Positions 12,588 to 23,569 of a stretch of 64,000 nt of DNA are shown here, piece by piece. The notes beneath the pieces were generated by a model. The model did not search any database, had not been told where the DNA came from, and saw only the letters and a program-made list of their open reading frames with translations. The translations under genes and the position numbers were made by a program. Position 1 is the stretch's first letter; every line of letters starts with the position of its first letter. This DNA comes from Saxidomus purpurata (lineage: Eukaryota; Mollusca; Bivalvia; Venerida; Veneridae). The stretch is taken from assembly GCA_022818135.1 (NCBI GenBank), contig JAFMSR010000010.1, positions 15,751,222-15,815,221 on the forward strand. Reading direction: 5' to 3'.

Positions 12588-13643
12588 TTATTTTGTCCCC
12601 TCGAAGTATTCACCTCCAACAGTTATGCAAAGTTTCAGTCTTGTATTCCAATCCTTGAAGGCATTTTCATAGTCTTTTATAGGTATACTATGAAGACAGT
12701 GGAATATTGCAGAACCGAGGTGTTTGCGCTGGACAAATTTTTGACCAGAAAGGTATTTTTTTAGCCTTGGGAACAAAAGGAAGTCACACAGGGCAAGGTC
12801 ATGCGAATACGGAGGGTGAAAGAGCACAACAACCTTTTCCTGCTTCAGAAAGTCTTGTACAATAGATGCCTTGTGCGATGACGCATTGTCATGTACCAGT
12901 CTGACATTAGCCAAACCTGTTGCAGGTCTTCGATTTTTGAATTTTTGTTCAGTTTTCAAAGAACTTTAGTCTTGTAAAACTTAACATTTACGGACTTGCC
13001 TTTAGGTACAGCAACCTGAATGGCAGGACCCTGTGAATTTGTGAAGAATATGGCATACATTACCTTCTTGACACTCATGGTCCGCTTTGCAATGCATGGT
13101 CTTTTGCCAGACTTTGTTGCCCATATTTTGTTCTGAGTCTTTTGTTTGGGCTCAAAAAAGTGAACCCATGTCTCGTCACCATTCACGACATTTGCGAAAA
13201 CTGTTTAAGCAGCATTTTCGCACATTGCACGCGTGCCTTTTTCTGCTCATCTGTCAACAGATTGGGAATCCATCTAGCACAGATCTTTCTCATTTTCAAA
13301 TAACGCTTCAGAATTGCATGAGCTGCTCCTAATTAGATGCCAGCATACTAGCTATTTGCCTAGCGGTGTATCTTGCATCAGTAGCAACTATTTCTTTCAC
13401 TCTAGCAACCATCTTGGCAGACGTTGCTGTTTTCGGCCGACGGCCATGTGGTGCATCTTCTGTTGAAACTAACCCACATTTGAATTTCTTAAACCAACGA
13501 ATAACTGTCGAAAAAGACATTTCATTATGCCCATAAACAGAACATATTTCATCAAAAATGTCTTTATACCCTATGCCAAAAATACAACGATTCTTAATAT
13601 AGGACCGTATTTCAACGGCGTACGCTGACCTTCTTCCAACCAT
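12588..13643 (-). pseudogene. Mariner transposase pseudogene, DD34D type
   Basis: Starting at ATG 13643 (MVGRR), the N-terminal part has the helix-turn-helix DNA-binding region of mariner transposases (EIRSYIK, VIRWFKKFK, GRRPKTA). The catalytic part follows in other frames: NGDETWVHFFEP with the first Asp, RLVHDNASSH with the second, and SHDLALCDFLLFP with the third. Between the second and third Asp I count 34 residues, i.e. DD34D, the mariner type. At least three single-base frame changes (near 13330, 13195 and 12965) break the gene, so no functional transposase can be made from it. The C-terminus ends with a YFEG motif. Confidence 0.9.
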
Positions 13644-13680
13644 TTTTGTATTAGTATACACGAGTAGGTAATGTTTAACA

Positions 13681-13739
13681 CAGATGAGCAGAAAAAAGGC
13701 ATGCGTGCAATGCGCGAAAATGCTGCTTAAACAGTTTTC
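13681..13739 (+). repeat. Inverted partial self-copy inside the mariner 5' region
   Basis: This 59-bp segment is the reverse complement of 13195-13253, inside the transposase gene. It differs by one inserted A and two transitions, about 95% identity. The two copies are 427 bp apart and could pair in a transcript. Confidence 0.85.
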
Positions 13740-13891
13740 AAATTACAATGCTAGTGAACGGATTTTAATGGGTGTGGTATCAATGTAAAGCTAACTCGTT
13801 TATCTACCCAATAATCTTGATTTCCTCTTGATTTTCGCATTATTAAGCGAGATAACGTTCTTCATGCTTTCATATTTGAACAGTCCTCGTA

Positions 13892-15039
13892 CTACTTATT
13901 TAATATCTACGGTCAATGCCCTTTGGTATTTGGCGATAATATTTTAGGGGGTCGCTGGTGAGGTTTTGGATTTGTACACTCCTGTTATATTTCAAGAATT
14001 ATGATTTAACTGGGAAAAAAACAATTATGCAGTGCAGTAGTAAATTTAGTAACAATATGAATATTTCAGTGCAAAAAAAAATGAACATTTTTGAGAAAAA
14101 TATTTTGACCTCACATTTTGTGACTAAATTGACAAATTCTGCCATATGACAAAATGGAGGGTAGGGGTACAAAAATAGTCATTTCTCAAATTTACTTGAT
14201 TCAAACTTTATTGCAAGTAGATTTGTTGGGATTAAAAAATGCAGTAATAACAAGTCCCTGTTACAGTTCTTTGTTACAGACCTATGCCGTCCTATCCCAA
14301 AGCTCGTCGAAACCTAAAAAACACATTTTTTGGGGGCATTTTTTATTGAATTCTTTCTTTTATGCACATTAACCCCCATTTTTTATTTTTGCATTCTAAA
14401 ACAAAGGTTTTTATCAATTTGTGCGTCTTTAAATAAACATGATGTCCACATTGAATGAATCAAATTTAACAAGTACACTTCTAAACAAAGGTCACTGTCC
14501 TAAACGAACTTTGCCTGTATACTTAATAATAAAATACAAATTAAGTAAGAGAGGGTCTTTAGAGCAGGAAATTACATTTCAGAAACTCTCTGTAATCTTT
14601 CTTGAAGCAATATGCATCATAAGAAACTTCAAAGAGGCCAAAGAGCCATAAAGTGGTGTGTATGGATACAAAACGCTCGTGCAAATTATCATAAAAGATA
14701 AAAGGCTGGCGCAATGTGTTTGAATCTGAGAGGTGTGTCGCTTCAGTATGAGGAAATCTATTTGATAAAACTCCATTGCTCAGTCTGTACATTTTGGCGA
14801 AAACAGTTTTTTTATCATAGCGTAAATGTTTCTTTTTGGGTATAATGATTTAAACTCTTTTTTCCATAATTTCATTATGCAGAACACTTCTAACAAATAG
14901 CATTTTCATTTAAAAGTAAATCTTAATCTGCAAATCGTGGTTTAAGGAAATAAGGATCATTGTTGTCCATAAACTGTAACCGTCGCGAGTTTTGAAGACA
15001 TAAGGTCAAAGCATTGCTAAGATATTAAGTGGAAACGTT
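13892..15039. other. A+T-rich spacer, nothing recognised
   Basis: Several short open frames overlap on both strands. None looks like a protein family. Confidence 0.4.
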
Positions 15040-15437
15040 TTAACGAGACATTATGCGTAGTGTATTTTTGGTGACAGTTTTATAAAAGCAATTTTCGGTT
15101 GCTGTGCATTTAAATGTGTAAAACTAATGATAATACCGCATTAGTATTTGAAGTTGGTGATTTGAAAAATAATAGTTCTTTTCTTCGCAGTGACTTCCCT
15201 TGTGTTTTTGTTGTTGTTGGTAGAGATTTCGGCTGTGGTAGCATGCAGTTTTCTTTTTTTTAAAAAGACTGTCCCAGTCAAAATAGGAAAAGTGATATTC
15301 GGAAAGTTGTTATTTCGTACTGGTAGCAGGAAGAGATTGATATATTGGGTTAAAAACTATTATTTCCTCTACCCCTTTTTACACACACCTATTTCAGCTG
15401 GATTTTACTTTTAAAAACTGAACATAATTCCACTTAA
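15040..15437. repeat. Partial second copy of the 5573-6447 element
   Basis: It follows 5930-6355 in the same orientation: 'gacattatgcg', 'agtgtatttttggtgacagtt', 'gtagagatttcggc', 'cccagtcaaaatagg' and 'cacacctatttcagctgga'. Both TIRs are missing, so it is a truncated relic. Confidence 0.75.
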
Positions 15438-17110
15438 AAGTACAGTTGAAACAGGCGGTCAGCCCTGATCAATGAAATGAAAATGTCGTTTTCAGCAAAT
15501 TACCCCCAACGTCTGTTGGAATCATCTACTCTTCTCCTAGCAAGTTCGAAGACCTTAACTCAAAGCATTGCTGAATTATTAAAGACAATTGAAAACTCAT
15601 TCGTCAGTGACTCCCCAAACCTCAGGTCTAAACCCTTAAAATTATTTTATGACGCCTTATCAGATAAGACACTGTTTGATTAGGTGCGTTTAGACTGAAC
15701 ATTAAGTCCAATGACTAGACAATACAGTTTATTGTTAGAGATAATTGGTATATTGCTGATTCCCTGGTCCATTACTAAGACCAAATCGAATTTTCTTTTA
15801 AATCTGGAATTGTAATGGGCGTCTTCTCAGAAGTAAATTATGTCAAACTGCATGGAATGTGACCATATTGTGTTGAAAAATTGAGTTTAGCAAAAGAATT
15901 AATATATCATATTTTCCCTTTTCATTAACGACAGAAGGTTTTCCAGTTTTCAAATATCTTTGTAATTTTCCAGAAGTCTCCCAGAAAGAGGCTGTAAATA
16001 GGTTGTACAATGTACATGAATAAGTATGCCTATTTTGAATTATAGTTGAAAGAACTTTACTTCCAATGATGAGCAATGTATATCTCCAACTGTTTACAAC
16101 ATGCAATAAAGCGGTTTGGTCTTAGTAATGGACCTTTAAGAAATTAGTTTATTAGCCAGCAAGGAAAACGTTTTTTATCAAAAAACCATTTACATGTGAT
16201 TTCACAAGTATATTTAGCAAGGTTTGATACTGCGAACCCGTTATATCTGCGGAAAACTACTTTTTTGTGACAGCTGAAATGTGTTATCAAAATTAAATGT
16301 TTTGTTTAAGAAAGATATAAAATAAAATGCAGATTTTCTTTGATGTTTTATTATGTCTAGATCTAAACCAATAATCTATATATAAGTCGCTTAAAAAGTT
16401 TTATTTTCATTTATAGCATGCCTCTATGACTCAAATGAACAATGTGTTCGTGGAAGAGAAATGTCAGACTGTAGCTGTAAGTTTAGCATATAAGTGACAA
16501 ATGGCATACAAAGATACGGAGATACCTCTATTACAAACAACAATAAAGTCAGAGGATTCCAACCTATAGCCCCTACTCTTGCAGACAATTACGACAAAGG
16601 TTTGTTGTGTTTGCTCAGACATGCCTTTATTACTTTGAGTAAAACCGTCGTCACACTACAATAAAACACATACTAAATAATTTGCTGTCGACGGATATCT
16701 GATATGCATGAACATGTATGTCATAATGGTCACGCTGGTCGTTGGCGTCGTCTGGATGGCGAAATTGAGTTCGGAAGTTCGTGCTGTCGTTATTTTTGTA
16801 ATGACTTAGGTTTGACGCTTCAAAGTTTGCTTCTTACTCCGTAAAATTACTGTCAAACTGAATAACTTCAAAAAGTTTTTGCAAGTATTATTATTATCCT
16901 AAACGTTTGAGTGATACAGCCGTTGCCGGTAAAATTAGAGTTTTAACATGTGTCGCAGTACCATAAAACATTCAATAATCTATGTACGTTGTTGATGTAA
17001 GGGCGGATAGTGATTTATTTCAGAAGGTCTCAGTGTGGATTATTTTTCGATATATGCATGTATGTTCTTTCATTTTGTATTTATTAATCTTTTTACGTTC
17101 ATTGAACACA
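15438..17110. other. A+T-rich spacer with one weak repeat match
   Basis: No gene was seen. About 16925-17000 ('gtcgcagtaccataaaacattcaataatctatgta') resembles 39935-39990, suggesting an old dispersed repeat. Confidence 0.35.
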
Positions 17111-17115
17111 TTATT

Positions 17116-17960
17116 GGCGCTGTGCGGAAGCACAGCGTCAGTATTGAATAGGTTTTAATTTTGTACCATGGGGTTGCATAATCGAATAGGGAGCAGCCAA
17201 CATTATTATTGTAATTAAAAACTATGTATTATGTTTGAACAAACTCCCTATAATGAATAAATAAATAGTATTAACTGATTACAAACAATACTATACCAGA
17301 TGCATACGTCTTCGACCGTTAATTCAAAACGTTTGACATATTCATAGGATATTTAATAACTTTTCCACAAACTTGAAGGTTACGGTTTTTTTATTGCTTT
17401 GTTTACGGACCCTACGGCCAGATTCATCAAAGTTCAGAAAAAACGTCTCGATAGTTGTTTTGCTATCTCTAAACATTTTGAAGTTTAAATACATATGTTG
17501 TCAACGTGAATAATTAATGAAAACCCATTTTAATTACTACATACTAAAGTAAAATGTAGGCATTATAAATAAGACCGTTCACCTAACTATGCGATACACG
17601 GGGTCTCAATGAAAGTTATGTAAAGCATCGCTAACAACTGACCAATAGTAAAGACAAAATTAATCACGTGGGTTTCGTCTGCGTCGAAAAGCGTCTACTG
17701 ACCACGAGCTGTAGCCTTGTTTAATCGGCGTCATCGTACCATTATGCGGAAGGTTGTTTTATGATTCGTTCATTTTTTGGTTAAACTGTAGTAAATGTGG
17801 TTTTTTACTTATTATGATAACATTTACATATAACATAATGTATTTGTTTTTTCCCGTTGATAGGTTGTTTACTGATATTCTAAAATGACTCTGATTCCTT
17901 TAAATCATGTTTCAAAAACATGCGCAGCGCCTTTGATGCTTTGCATCAAAATTTGTCTTG
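17116..17960 (+). mobile_element. Hairpin-ended repeat, copy 2 (Helitron-like candidate)
   Basis: A perfect hairpin (CGCTGTGC-GGAA-GCACAGCG, 17118-17137) lies at the start. The other end has a hairpin (TTTGATGC-TTT-GCATCAAA, 17932-17950) followed by ATTTGTCTTG and then T. A hairpin about 10 bases before the 3' terminus is a Helitron hallmark. The usual CTRR end is not exact here, and there is no protein. The body matches copy 1 at 9150-9690 and its end. Confidence 0.5.
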
Positions 17961-18267
17961 TTTAAGTTGGGAGAATACACAGAAGTATACACTGCAGTGT
18001 ATCGTATACTTTCCTGGATAATACAATCTGCTAGATGTTTATACTGCTATGATATTGACTACATGTAGTACTTCTTTCACTTCAAGCATAGCATTTTTTT
18101 TTGTGTAACATTTTATTCTTTTTAATTTGTGTAGTATATAATAGTACAAACAATATTTAATTTTTGCAGCATATTTATCAAAATAACAAACAACAAAAAA
18201 TATTTTACATCATATTTATTCTTCTGTAGCTCCTCAGCAGAATTTACAAAACCAATTATAGTCTCGC

Positions 18268-18275
18268 TATAAAAG
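18268..18275 (+). promoter_or_regulatory. TATA box upstream of the 18349-18558 gene
   Basis: TATAAAAG lies 81 bases upstream of the ATG, which would place transcription initiation near 18300. Confidence 0.4.
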
Positions 18276-18348
18276 TGCAATAACAACCAGCGATTTATTT
18301 GACCACATAGGACGGCTCATTAAGGAAATCTGATGGTCGTATTGATAA

Positions 18349-18558
18349 ATGATCCTAGAGGCAGACAATTTTGATAACAAAAGACGCAACTGTCTCTACA
18401 TAAAGGTGGGGACGATGGGACAGGCACGTAAGGTATTCTTAAGAATTGATGGGACTGGCCATTCAGTTATTGGAATAAAAATGACGTCAAAAGATCCGTT
18501 CGGGGTGTTTAACGGAAGCTTAAGCATGTACGGATATTTAACAAATCTTGTTGAGTGA
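18349..18558 (+). CDS. Compact intronless gene candidate, 69 aa, unknown
   Basis: The frame runs from ATG 18349 to TGA 18556-18558. A TATAAAAG box lies upstream and an AATAAA lies only 14 nt after the stop (18572-18577), so a whole minimal transcription unit is visible in about 330 bp. The product has no signal peptide or membrane segment. Its middle (GQARKVFLRIDGTGHSVIG) and end (GVFNGSLSMYGYLTNLVE) alternate hydrophobic residues as beta strands do. I recognise no family. It could instead be the last exon of a larger gene, using the AG just after the ATG codon region (CCTAG/AGGCA), or a gene fragment. A short upstream ATG at 18332 is out of frame. Confidence 0.4.
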   Translation: MILEADNFDNKRRNCLYIKVGTMGQARKVFLRIDGTGHSVIGIKMTSKDPFGVFNGSLSMYGYLTNLVE

Positions 18559-18571
18559 TATTTTTTCTCAC

Positions 18572-18577
18572 AATAAA
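18572..18577 (+). terminator. Poly(A) signal AATAAA
   Basis: AATAAA lies 14 nt after the stop codon of the 18349 frame. Confidence 0.4.
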
Positions 18578-18679
18578 AAATTCTGATTTGATAGACCGTT
18601 ATTTCACAATATCTGTAGTGCATTAATCCTGGTAATTATGGAGTGACAAACCTATGTTCTACTAGTATATCCCTTTAGA

Positions 18680-18745
18680 GGTGTGTGTGTGTGTGTGTGT
18701 GCGTGCGTGCGTGCGCGCGTGCGTGCGTGTGTGTGTGTGTGTGTA
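18680..18745. repeat. GT/GTGC microsatellite
   Basis: (GT)n runs on both sides of a (GTGC/GCGT)n core. The Cys/Val open frame across it is an artefact of the repeat. Confidence 0.95.
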
Positions 18746-19440
18746 GGGGAGAGGGCCAGGGGCTTTGGCGAAGGGTTATGGTCTTGAATGGGAACAAAAT
18801 GATTACGTTACTACCAGGGGTCTGTAATCGCTTCTTAAGTCATGAAAAATTAATTGTACTTTACAAGTACGCATTTCTCTGCATGCTTCCCCAGATTTAC
18901 AGGGTACCAACGATTACATTCAGCATTTAATCAGTCCTAGGAACAATCTGATATTTAATTTTATACAACATTCGTCCAATTTTGTGAATCAAAATGAGTA
19001 TAGACAACGTGGGCAAAATATTGATAGGAAAAAATTACAGTATTCTGTTTGCATTTTCAGGATATTGCCGATTACAGGGAATAATCATTAATCGTAGAAA
19101 ATAATGACGTGCTGACAGTTACAAACACTTATAAGCTCCGCCCAACTTTCCTTAGAAAAACCAATGAATTTCCCGATGTCCTGGTTTTATTGTTACTGTG
19201 TAGTAGTGTGTGGGTGGCTGTCCTTTTCGTTGATACGTAAACAATCTAAAATGCTCTTAAACGGTTAGTTACATTAAAACAGCGTTCATACATTGTTGAT
19301 ATTATTTACAGCTTTATACAATGAATGTAAAACAGAAATAAAAATAAATGCCTCTATTACTACATTTTTTGTAATACTATAAGATTAGAAAATAGTGTCA
19401 ATAAACATATGTTTACTTAAATGCAGGCAAAGGTTTTCTG
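18746..19440. other. A+T-rich spacer, nothing recognised
   Basis: No feature supported. Confidence 0.4.
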
Positions 19441-19444
19441 AACC

Positions 19445-19670
19445 CGCCTTCGTGGCCGAATGGTTAGAGTCGCTGACTTAATTGAGGATCATGGGTTCGA
19501 GCCCTTCTATCGACCATGTTTCTTAATGTGAGAAGTTTTGGAGTTTCTTACGGAGGACTATGAGTCTATCACTGCCTAGGAAAGATCGTAAGGTAAACTG
19601 CCTGCCTGTTAAAATAACCAAACTACTGTTGGAACAGGCGTTAAATTCCAACAACAATAACTTTTGACTA
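19445..19670 (+). mobile_element. tRNA-derived SINE, copy 1
   Basis: The head is tRNA-like, with an A box (TGGCCGAATGG, 19453-19463) and a perfect B box (GGTTCGAGCCC, 19494-19504). A body shared with the copies at 20990 and 27293 follows ('gtaaactgcc(c/t)gcctgttaaaat', 'acaggcgttaaa'). The 3' tail is rich in AAC (ccaacaacaata). It is a SINE rather than a tRNA gene because the tail is conserved between copies and the acceptor stem does not close cleanly. Confidence 0.85.
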
Positions 19671-20810
19671 ACCAATTTTTGACAATAATATACATATATC
19701 GGAGCGCTCAGAGAGTTCAAGATTATGAAAGATTCTGACCCGATCAGTATTTTACAGAGAACTTAGAAATGTAGTGTGTTATCCTATATTACAATATGCA
19801 ACAGAGACTGTCCACTCAACAAACAAAACTCTAAAGTCATGCAATCTAGCGTCACATCTTATGATTTTATTTTACACTCAAGATTGCATGTTGTGACATA
19901 CGATCTCGGTATTTTTGTACACTTGAAGAATTTTCTGAAACATTTTTTGTGTCAATTGTCCAAGAACCGACAAGCGAACTAACGTTATGTAAAACAGAGG
20001 GGCGGGGGTACCGTTCATGTCATTCTTAAAGATGTCCGTAATATTCTACTAGTATTTTCGAAATATACTGCAAATGCTTCTGAATTATGTATTGGTTCGC
20101 AAGTTGAGATTTCAAATCAGTTGTCCCCTCTGTTATTATATAATACAATCCGCAGACTGAATAAGTTAAATCGTCATTTTGAAGTTTTGGTTTTTAGTGT
20201 TTTTTTTTTATAAATTAAAGTGATCAAATATTATAACCGGAACAGAATATGAATGGAGATATATATCTATGTCGTTATTTAATAATACTCTACGTTAATT
20301 CATCTTGAAACCTAAAAAGGTGCATGCCTGACTGGAGAGAACTTAGCTTTCTCTTTTTCAATCTTAAATTTAAAGCAAATTCAATAGTAAAGGTATTATT
20401 TTCCTGACAAAACCTTTCGTAAAAGAAACACTTTGCTTTAGCTGTTTTTAGCAAAGGTTGAGAATCGTGTTCGCTGTTAGGGAAAACACAATCTCATCTG
20501 TGTGTTTTCGGGGGAGAAGGGGGGAGGGGGCATTGCGTATCGTCTGGCGTTTTGTGTCGGATGGAGTAAGTACTATTCGCTAATGAGGCGCGGAAATAAA
20601 CATAGTGTTTAATGATAACCCCGAACGAATCATATTTGTCTCGCATAAAACTAAAATAGAGTGACTGTTTAAGTGCTACCGTGTGTCTTTGTTAATGTGT
20701 GCAATCCGTCATCAAATGTCAATTTCCTCGTAATATCGTACGTAACCGTGATCTCGTCCAGTTAAAGCAAGCTATAATACGTTGTTGATTTATGTCATGT
20801 GATAATTTTC
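19671..20810. other. A+T-rich sequence with a G-rich patch, no gene seen
   Basis: A G-run cluster is present at 20509-20530 (three runs of 5-6 G). Otherwise nothing was recognised before the TATA box at 20813. Confidence 0.4.
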
Positions 20811-20812
20811 TT

Positions 20813-20820
20813 ATATAAAA
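20813..20820 (+). promoter_or_regulatory. TATA box of the secreted Cys/Arg-rich gene
   Basis: TATATAAAA-type box 46 bases upstream of the ATG at 20866. Initiation about 25-30 bases downstream would leave a short 5' UTR. Confidence 0.6.
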
Positions 20821-20865
20821 TGGTTCAGAAATGAAAATACATATATTCTGTCAGGGAAATTCATT

Positions 20866-23373
20866 ATGGATATGAAAATGATACTATTAGTCGTCTGGGT
20901 GCTAGCAACCTGTGCAAATGGTTTGTATGCTTACATGTTTTTGATAGAATATCTTTACAGTTAAGTGATCAGAATAAAAGTTTTGCAAAGCTCTAGTGGT
21001 TAGAGTCGCTGACTTGAATTAACTGCAACCTCTCACAGACTGAGGGTCATGGGTTCGAGCCCTGCTACCGACCGTGTCTCTTTAAGCGAGAGAGTTGGCG
21101 ATGGGAATCTAGTACTGGTTCTTCACAGGAACGATAGCTATAGGTAAACTGCCCGCCTGTAAAAATGGCTCAGCATGAAATACGGTTGAAACGCGCGTCA
21201 AACTCTAACAACAACGAAAGTTTTGGAAATAAAAAACTTACTTCACATTATTCTAAACCTCATATAATATGAATGACGTCATTCTTTGGTTCTTTTTTTA
21301 ACGGCGTCTTCAAACTTCTATACGTAAACTCAAGCATTTCGTCTCATATGCACAAAGAAACGATTTTGAGCTTGATATTCGGCGTAAGAGAACCAATTTT
21401 AGCTATTTCAATTAGCTGTTGCAAATTCCTCTGATAGTTAAAAATTATCTATATATTTTAGGAATAAAACTGTTTAGATACATTTATTTTGGTTCTAACT
21501 AAAAAAACGGCACTGTTTTTGTCAGAGTGTAAATCAGTTAATAATGTTTCATTTAAAAGTGTGCTGGTCATTTTAAGAGGTAACATCACTGTAAACATTT
21601 ATTATAGAAAATTTCTATAAAGACAATGAAATGTTTTCGTTCAGGTCGTAACGCATATACCTTGAATAAGGACGACGGACCATAAGCACATCTACAAACA
21701 AATTTTTTTTCGAACTGCTACTATGATCACAAATCATTATTGTGTCTATTTTCTTCCTGGGGGCATATGGTTTTGGGATACTTTATAATGTACGCATTAA
21801 TTCTGTCATATTGCAAGAATGACACGTTATAAATAAAATTTCCAGTTTCAACATGTCACGTGACTTGTTAAATTAACAATGAAACTATATTTATAAATTT
21901 AAACGCTTTCTGACAACACTATGGTATGACGAAACAATATAAACATGAAAGAAGGGCACACATGTACGTAAATATTGTTAAAGAGTATTTGGGACACAGA
22001 TTTGTCATTATTATACATTGTATCAGTAAATTAATAAGATAACAAAGTAAATTCATAATCAGCATGGGCTAAAAATGACAACAATAGTAATCGTGCCAGG
22101 TTATCAGAAACACTGTAAAAAGCTAGTGCTGGTAATCGTGCCAGGTTATCAGAAACACTGTAAAAAGCTAGTTCTATTCCACTGCCAAGCAGCCACAATT
22201 TCCGCGTTTCGAATTAGCTTTAAGTGGAGATGTTACCACGTGATATACAGTGTCTCTTGTGCTGTTTAGCCGAAGCTTTATGTGCGCCTGTGTACAGTAC
22301 GTCTTCATTTGAAAAGTTATTTATAGTTATAGTGGCCCATTTTCTATTATATTTGCCGAAGTAAGTCCGTGTGTGGTTTAACGATAGACTAATTATTTTC
22401 TAACCGGCAAAAATCTGAGGATAATTTTTACATACCAGTATTTATTTTTTCAGCAATGTTTATTTTAATAAATTTCCCAGTATTACATTGTTACGTTTGT
22501 TTCATGAGCATTATTGTTTTCCTCACTCATTCCTATTTATTGCCACATAAATGCATATACATTGTACACACATTGGTTATTTCACTTTTTTCTATGATAA
22601 GGGCTGTGTATTATAAATATGATTACTTGCTTTAGCAAGATTCTAAAAAAGAATATTAATTATGACTTTTTCAAAGGTCTATAATGACCAACTTCTTATT
22701 AAATCCAAGAAATGTACAAACAGATCAATGCCTGCATTCTTTGCATCATCATTCATCTAACATGTGATAGACATGCACTTCAAGGATCCAGTCTGTCCGA
22801 AATAAATACATGTCACTATTATAACTAATTACAGAACAAGAAAATGAATCAATAGTTGTGCACTAAACAGTCTACACGGGATTGCCGCTTGATATTGATG
22901 TTTTATTTTCATGTATTACAGGCCAGTGGGACACGCCCTATGAAACCGGTATAGGCTTTATTGACGGACGCCGGGTCACGCTAGATGACATGGGGGAGCA
23001 ACGTCTAAGAGGCAGACTATCGCAAAATCTCCAAGATGTGGCACCTCGAGGAATAGGTGGGTGGCGTCAGGTCTCTGGGATGACACGTGATTTGGATTTG
23101 TTTGGACCTTTCAGTCAAAACAGGTTTAGGCCATGCAGGGCACTAGCTTGTTCATTGCAGTTTATTCCAGCAAGGTGTAGATATACACCAGTGTTACAGT
23201 CAGGCTTCGGTAATCTGTGTCTCGGCTGTCCCGAGGACGTCTGCGAAACCCAGAGAAGATTGACGCCTAGACAGCGCAGACGAAGGCGCAGAATGAGGCG
23301 ACGTCTTTGTCGCAACTTTGGCATTTGTTTAAGCCGACGTTCAGGAATCAATTCCTCGATCCGACAGTTTTAA
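20866..23373 (+). CDS. Secreted Cys-rich precursor with polyarginine cleavage region
   Basis: Two exons, 20866-20920 and 22922-23373, encode 168 residues. Exon 1 is a signal peptide (MDMKMILLVVWVLATCANG, cleavage likely after residue 19). Its donor is G/GTTTGT and the acceptor is TTACAG/GC after a pyrimidine-rich tract; both are phase 1, so the frame joins exactly at Gly19. The mature part starts QWDTPYETGIGFIDG and has no cysteine for about 70 residues. Six Cys follow (90, 95, 104, 118, 121, 126, including CLGCPEDVC), then a basic block RQRRRRRRMRRR (135-146), then a C-terminal C-x5-C segment (LCRNFGICLSRR, Cys 148 and 154). Furin-like convertases cut such basic runs, so release of a cationic C-terminal peptide in the secretory route is plausible (inference). 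It could be an antimicrobial or peptide-hormone precursor, or an extracellular matrix protein; I do not recognise the family. A SINE sits in the intron 70 bp after exon 1. Confidence 0.8.
20990..21221 (+). mobile_element. tRNA-derived SINE, copy 2 (in intron)
   Basis: Same family as the copy at 19445. The B box GGTTCGAGCCC is at 21052-21062, followed by the tail 'actgcccgcctgtaaaaatgg' and 'ctctaacaacaacg'. It lies in the same orientation as the host gene, inside the intron of the 20866-23373 gene. Confidence 0.85.
22087..22176. repeat. Perfect 45-bp tandem duplication
   Basis: The unit starting 'gtaatcgtgccaggttatca' at 22087 repeats at 22132 with almost no change. The open frame across it arises from the duplication. 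Confidence 0.9.
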
Positions 23374-23558
23374 TAAATTATTTAAGGAATAACGTGGATA
23401 TAGGACAATTTGCACCTGAAATCGCATTATATTGTTTTAGTCTTTTTGTTGTGATAGATACGTATAGCAGTAATGATCTCGTGGGTGTTTAATGAATATA
23501 TTGATATGCATTGATATGCACTGATAATATATAAAATTATATCTATATGTTAACCACG

Positions 23559-23564
23559 AATAAA
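23559..23564 (+). terminator. Poly(A) signal of the secreted Cys/Arg-rich gene
   Basis: AATAAA about 186 nt after the stop codon. An earlier AATAAA overlaps the stop (23372-23377) and is too close to be the likely one. Confidence 0.5.
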
Positions 23565-23569
23565 ATGTT

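Larger units (their letters stand above)
12518..13889 (-). mobile_element. Mariner (DD34D) element with both TIRs, 1372 bp
   Basis: Both ends are flanked by TA (12516-12517 and 13890-13891). The TIRs match closely: left CGAGGAATGTTGAAATATGA and right (reverse complement) CGAGGACTGTTCAAATATGA. A frameshifted mariner transposase lies inside on the minus strand. The TIR-to-ATG distance is about 228 bp. This is longer than usual because of an inverted 59-bp copy of the transposase interior at 13681-13739 (see findings). Confidence 0.85.

Noticed and set aside
18685..18930. Cys/Val-rich open frame
   Set aside because: Translation of the GT/GTGC microsatellite.
19445..19520. tRNA gene
   Set aside because: A and B boxes are good, but the acceptor stem does not close and the downstream tail is shared with two other copies, so it is a SINE.
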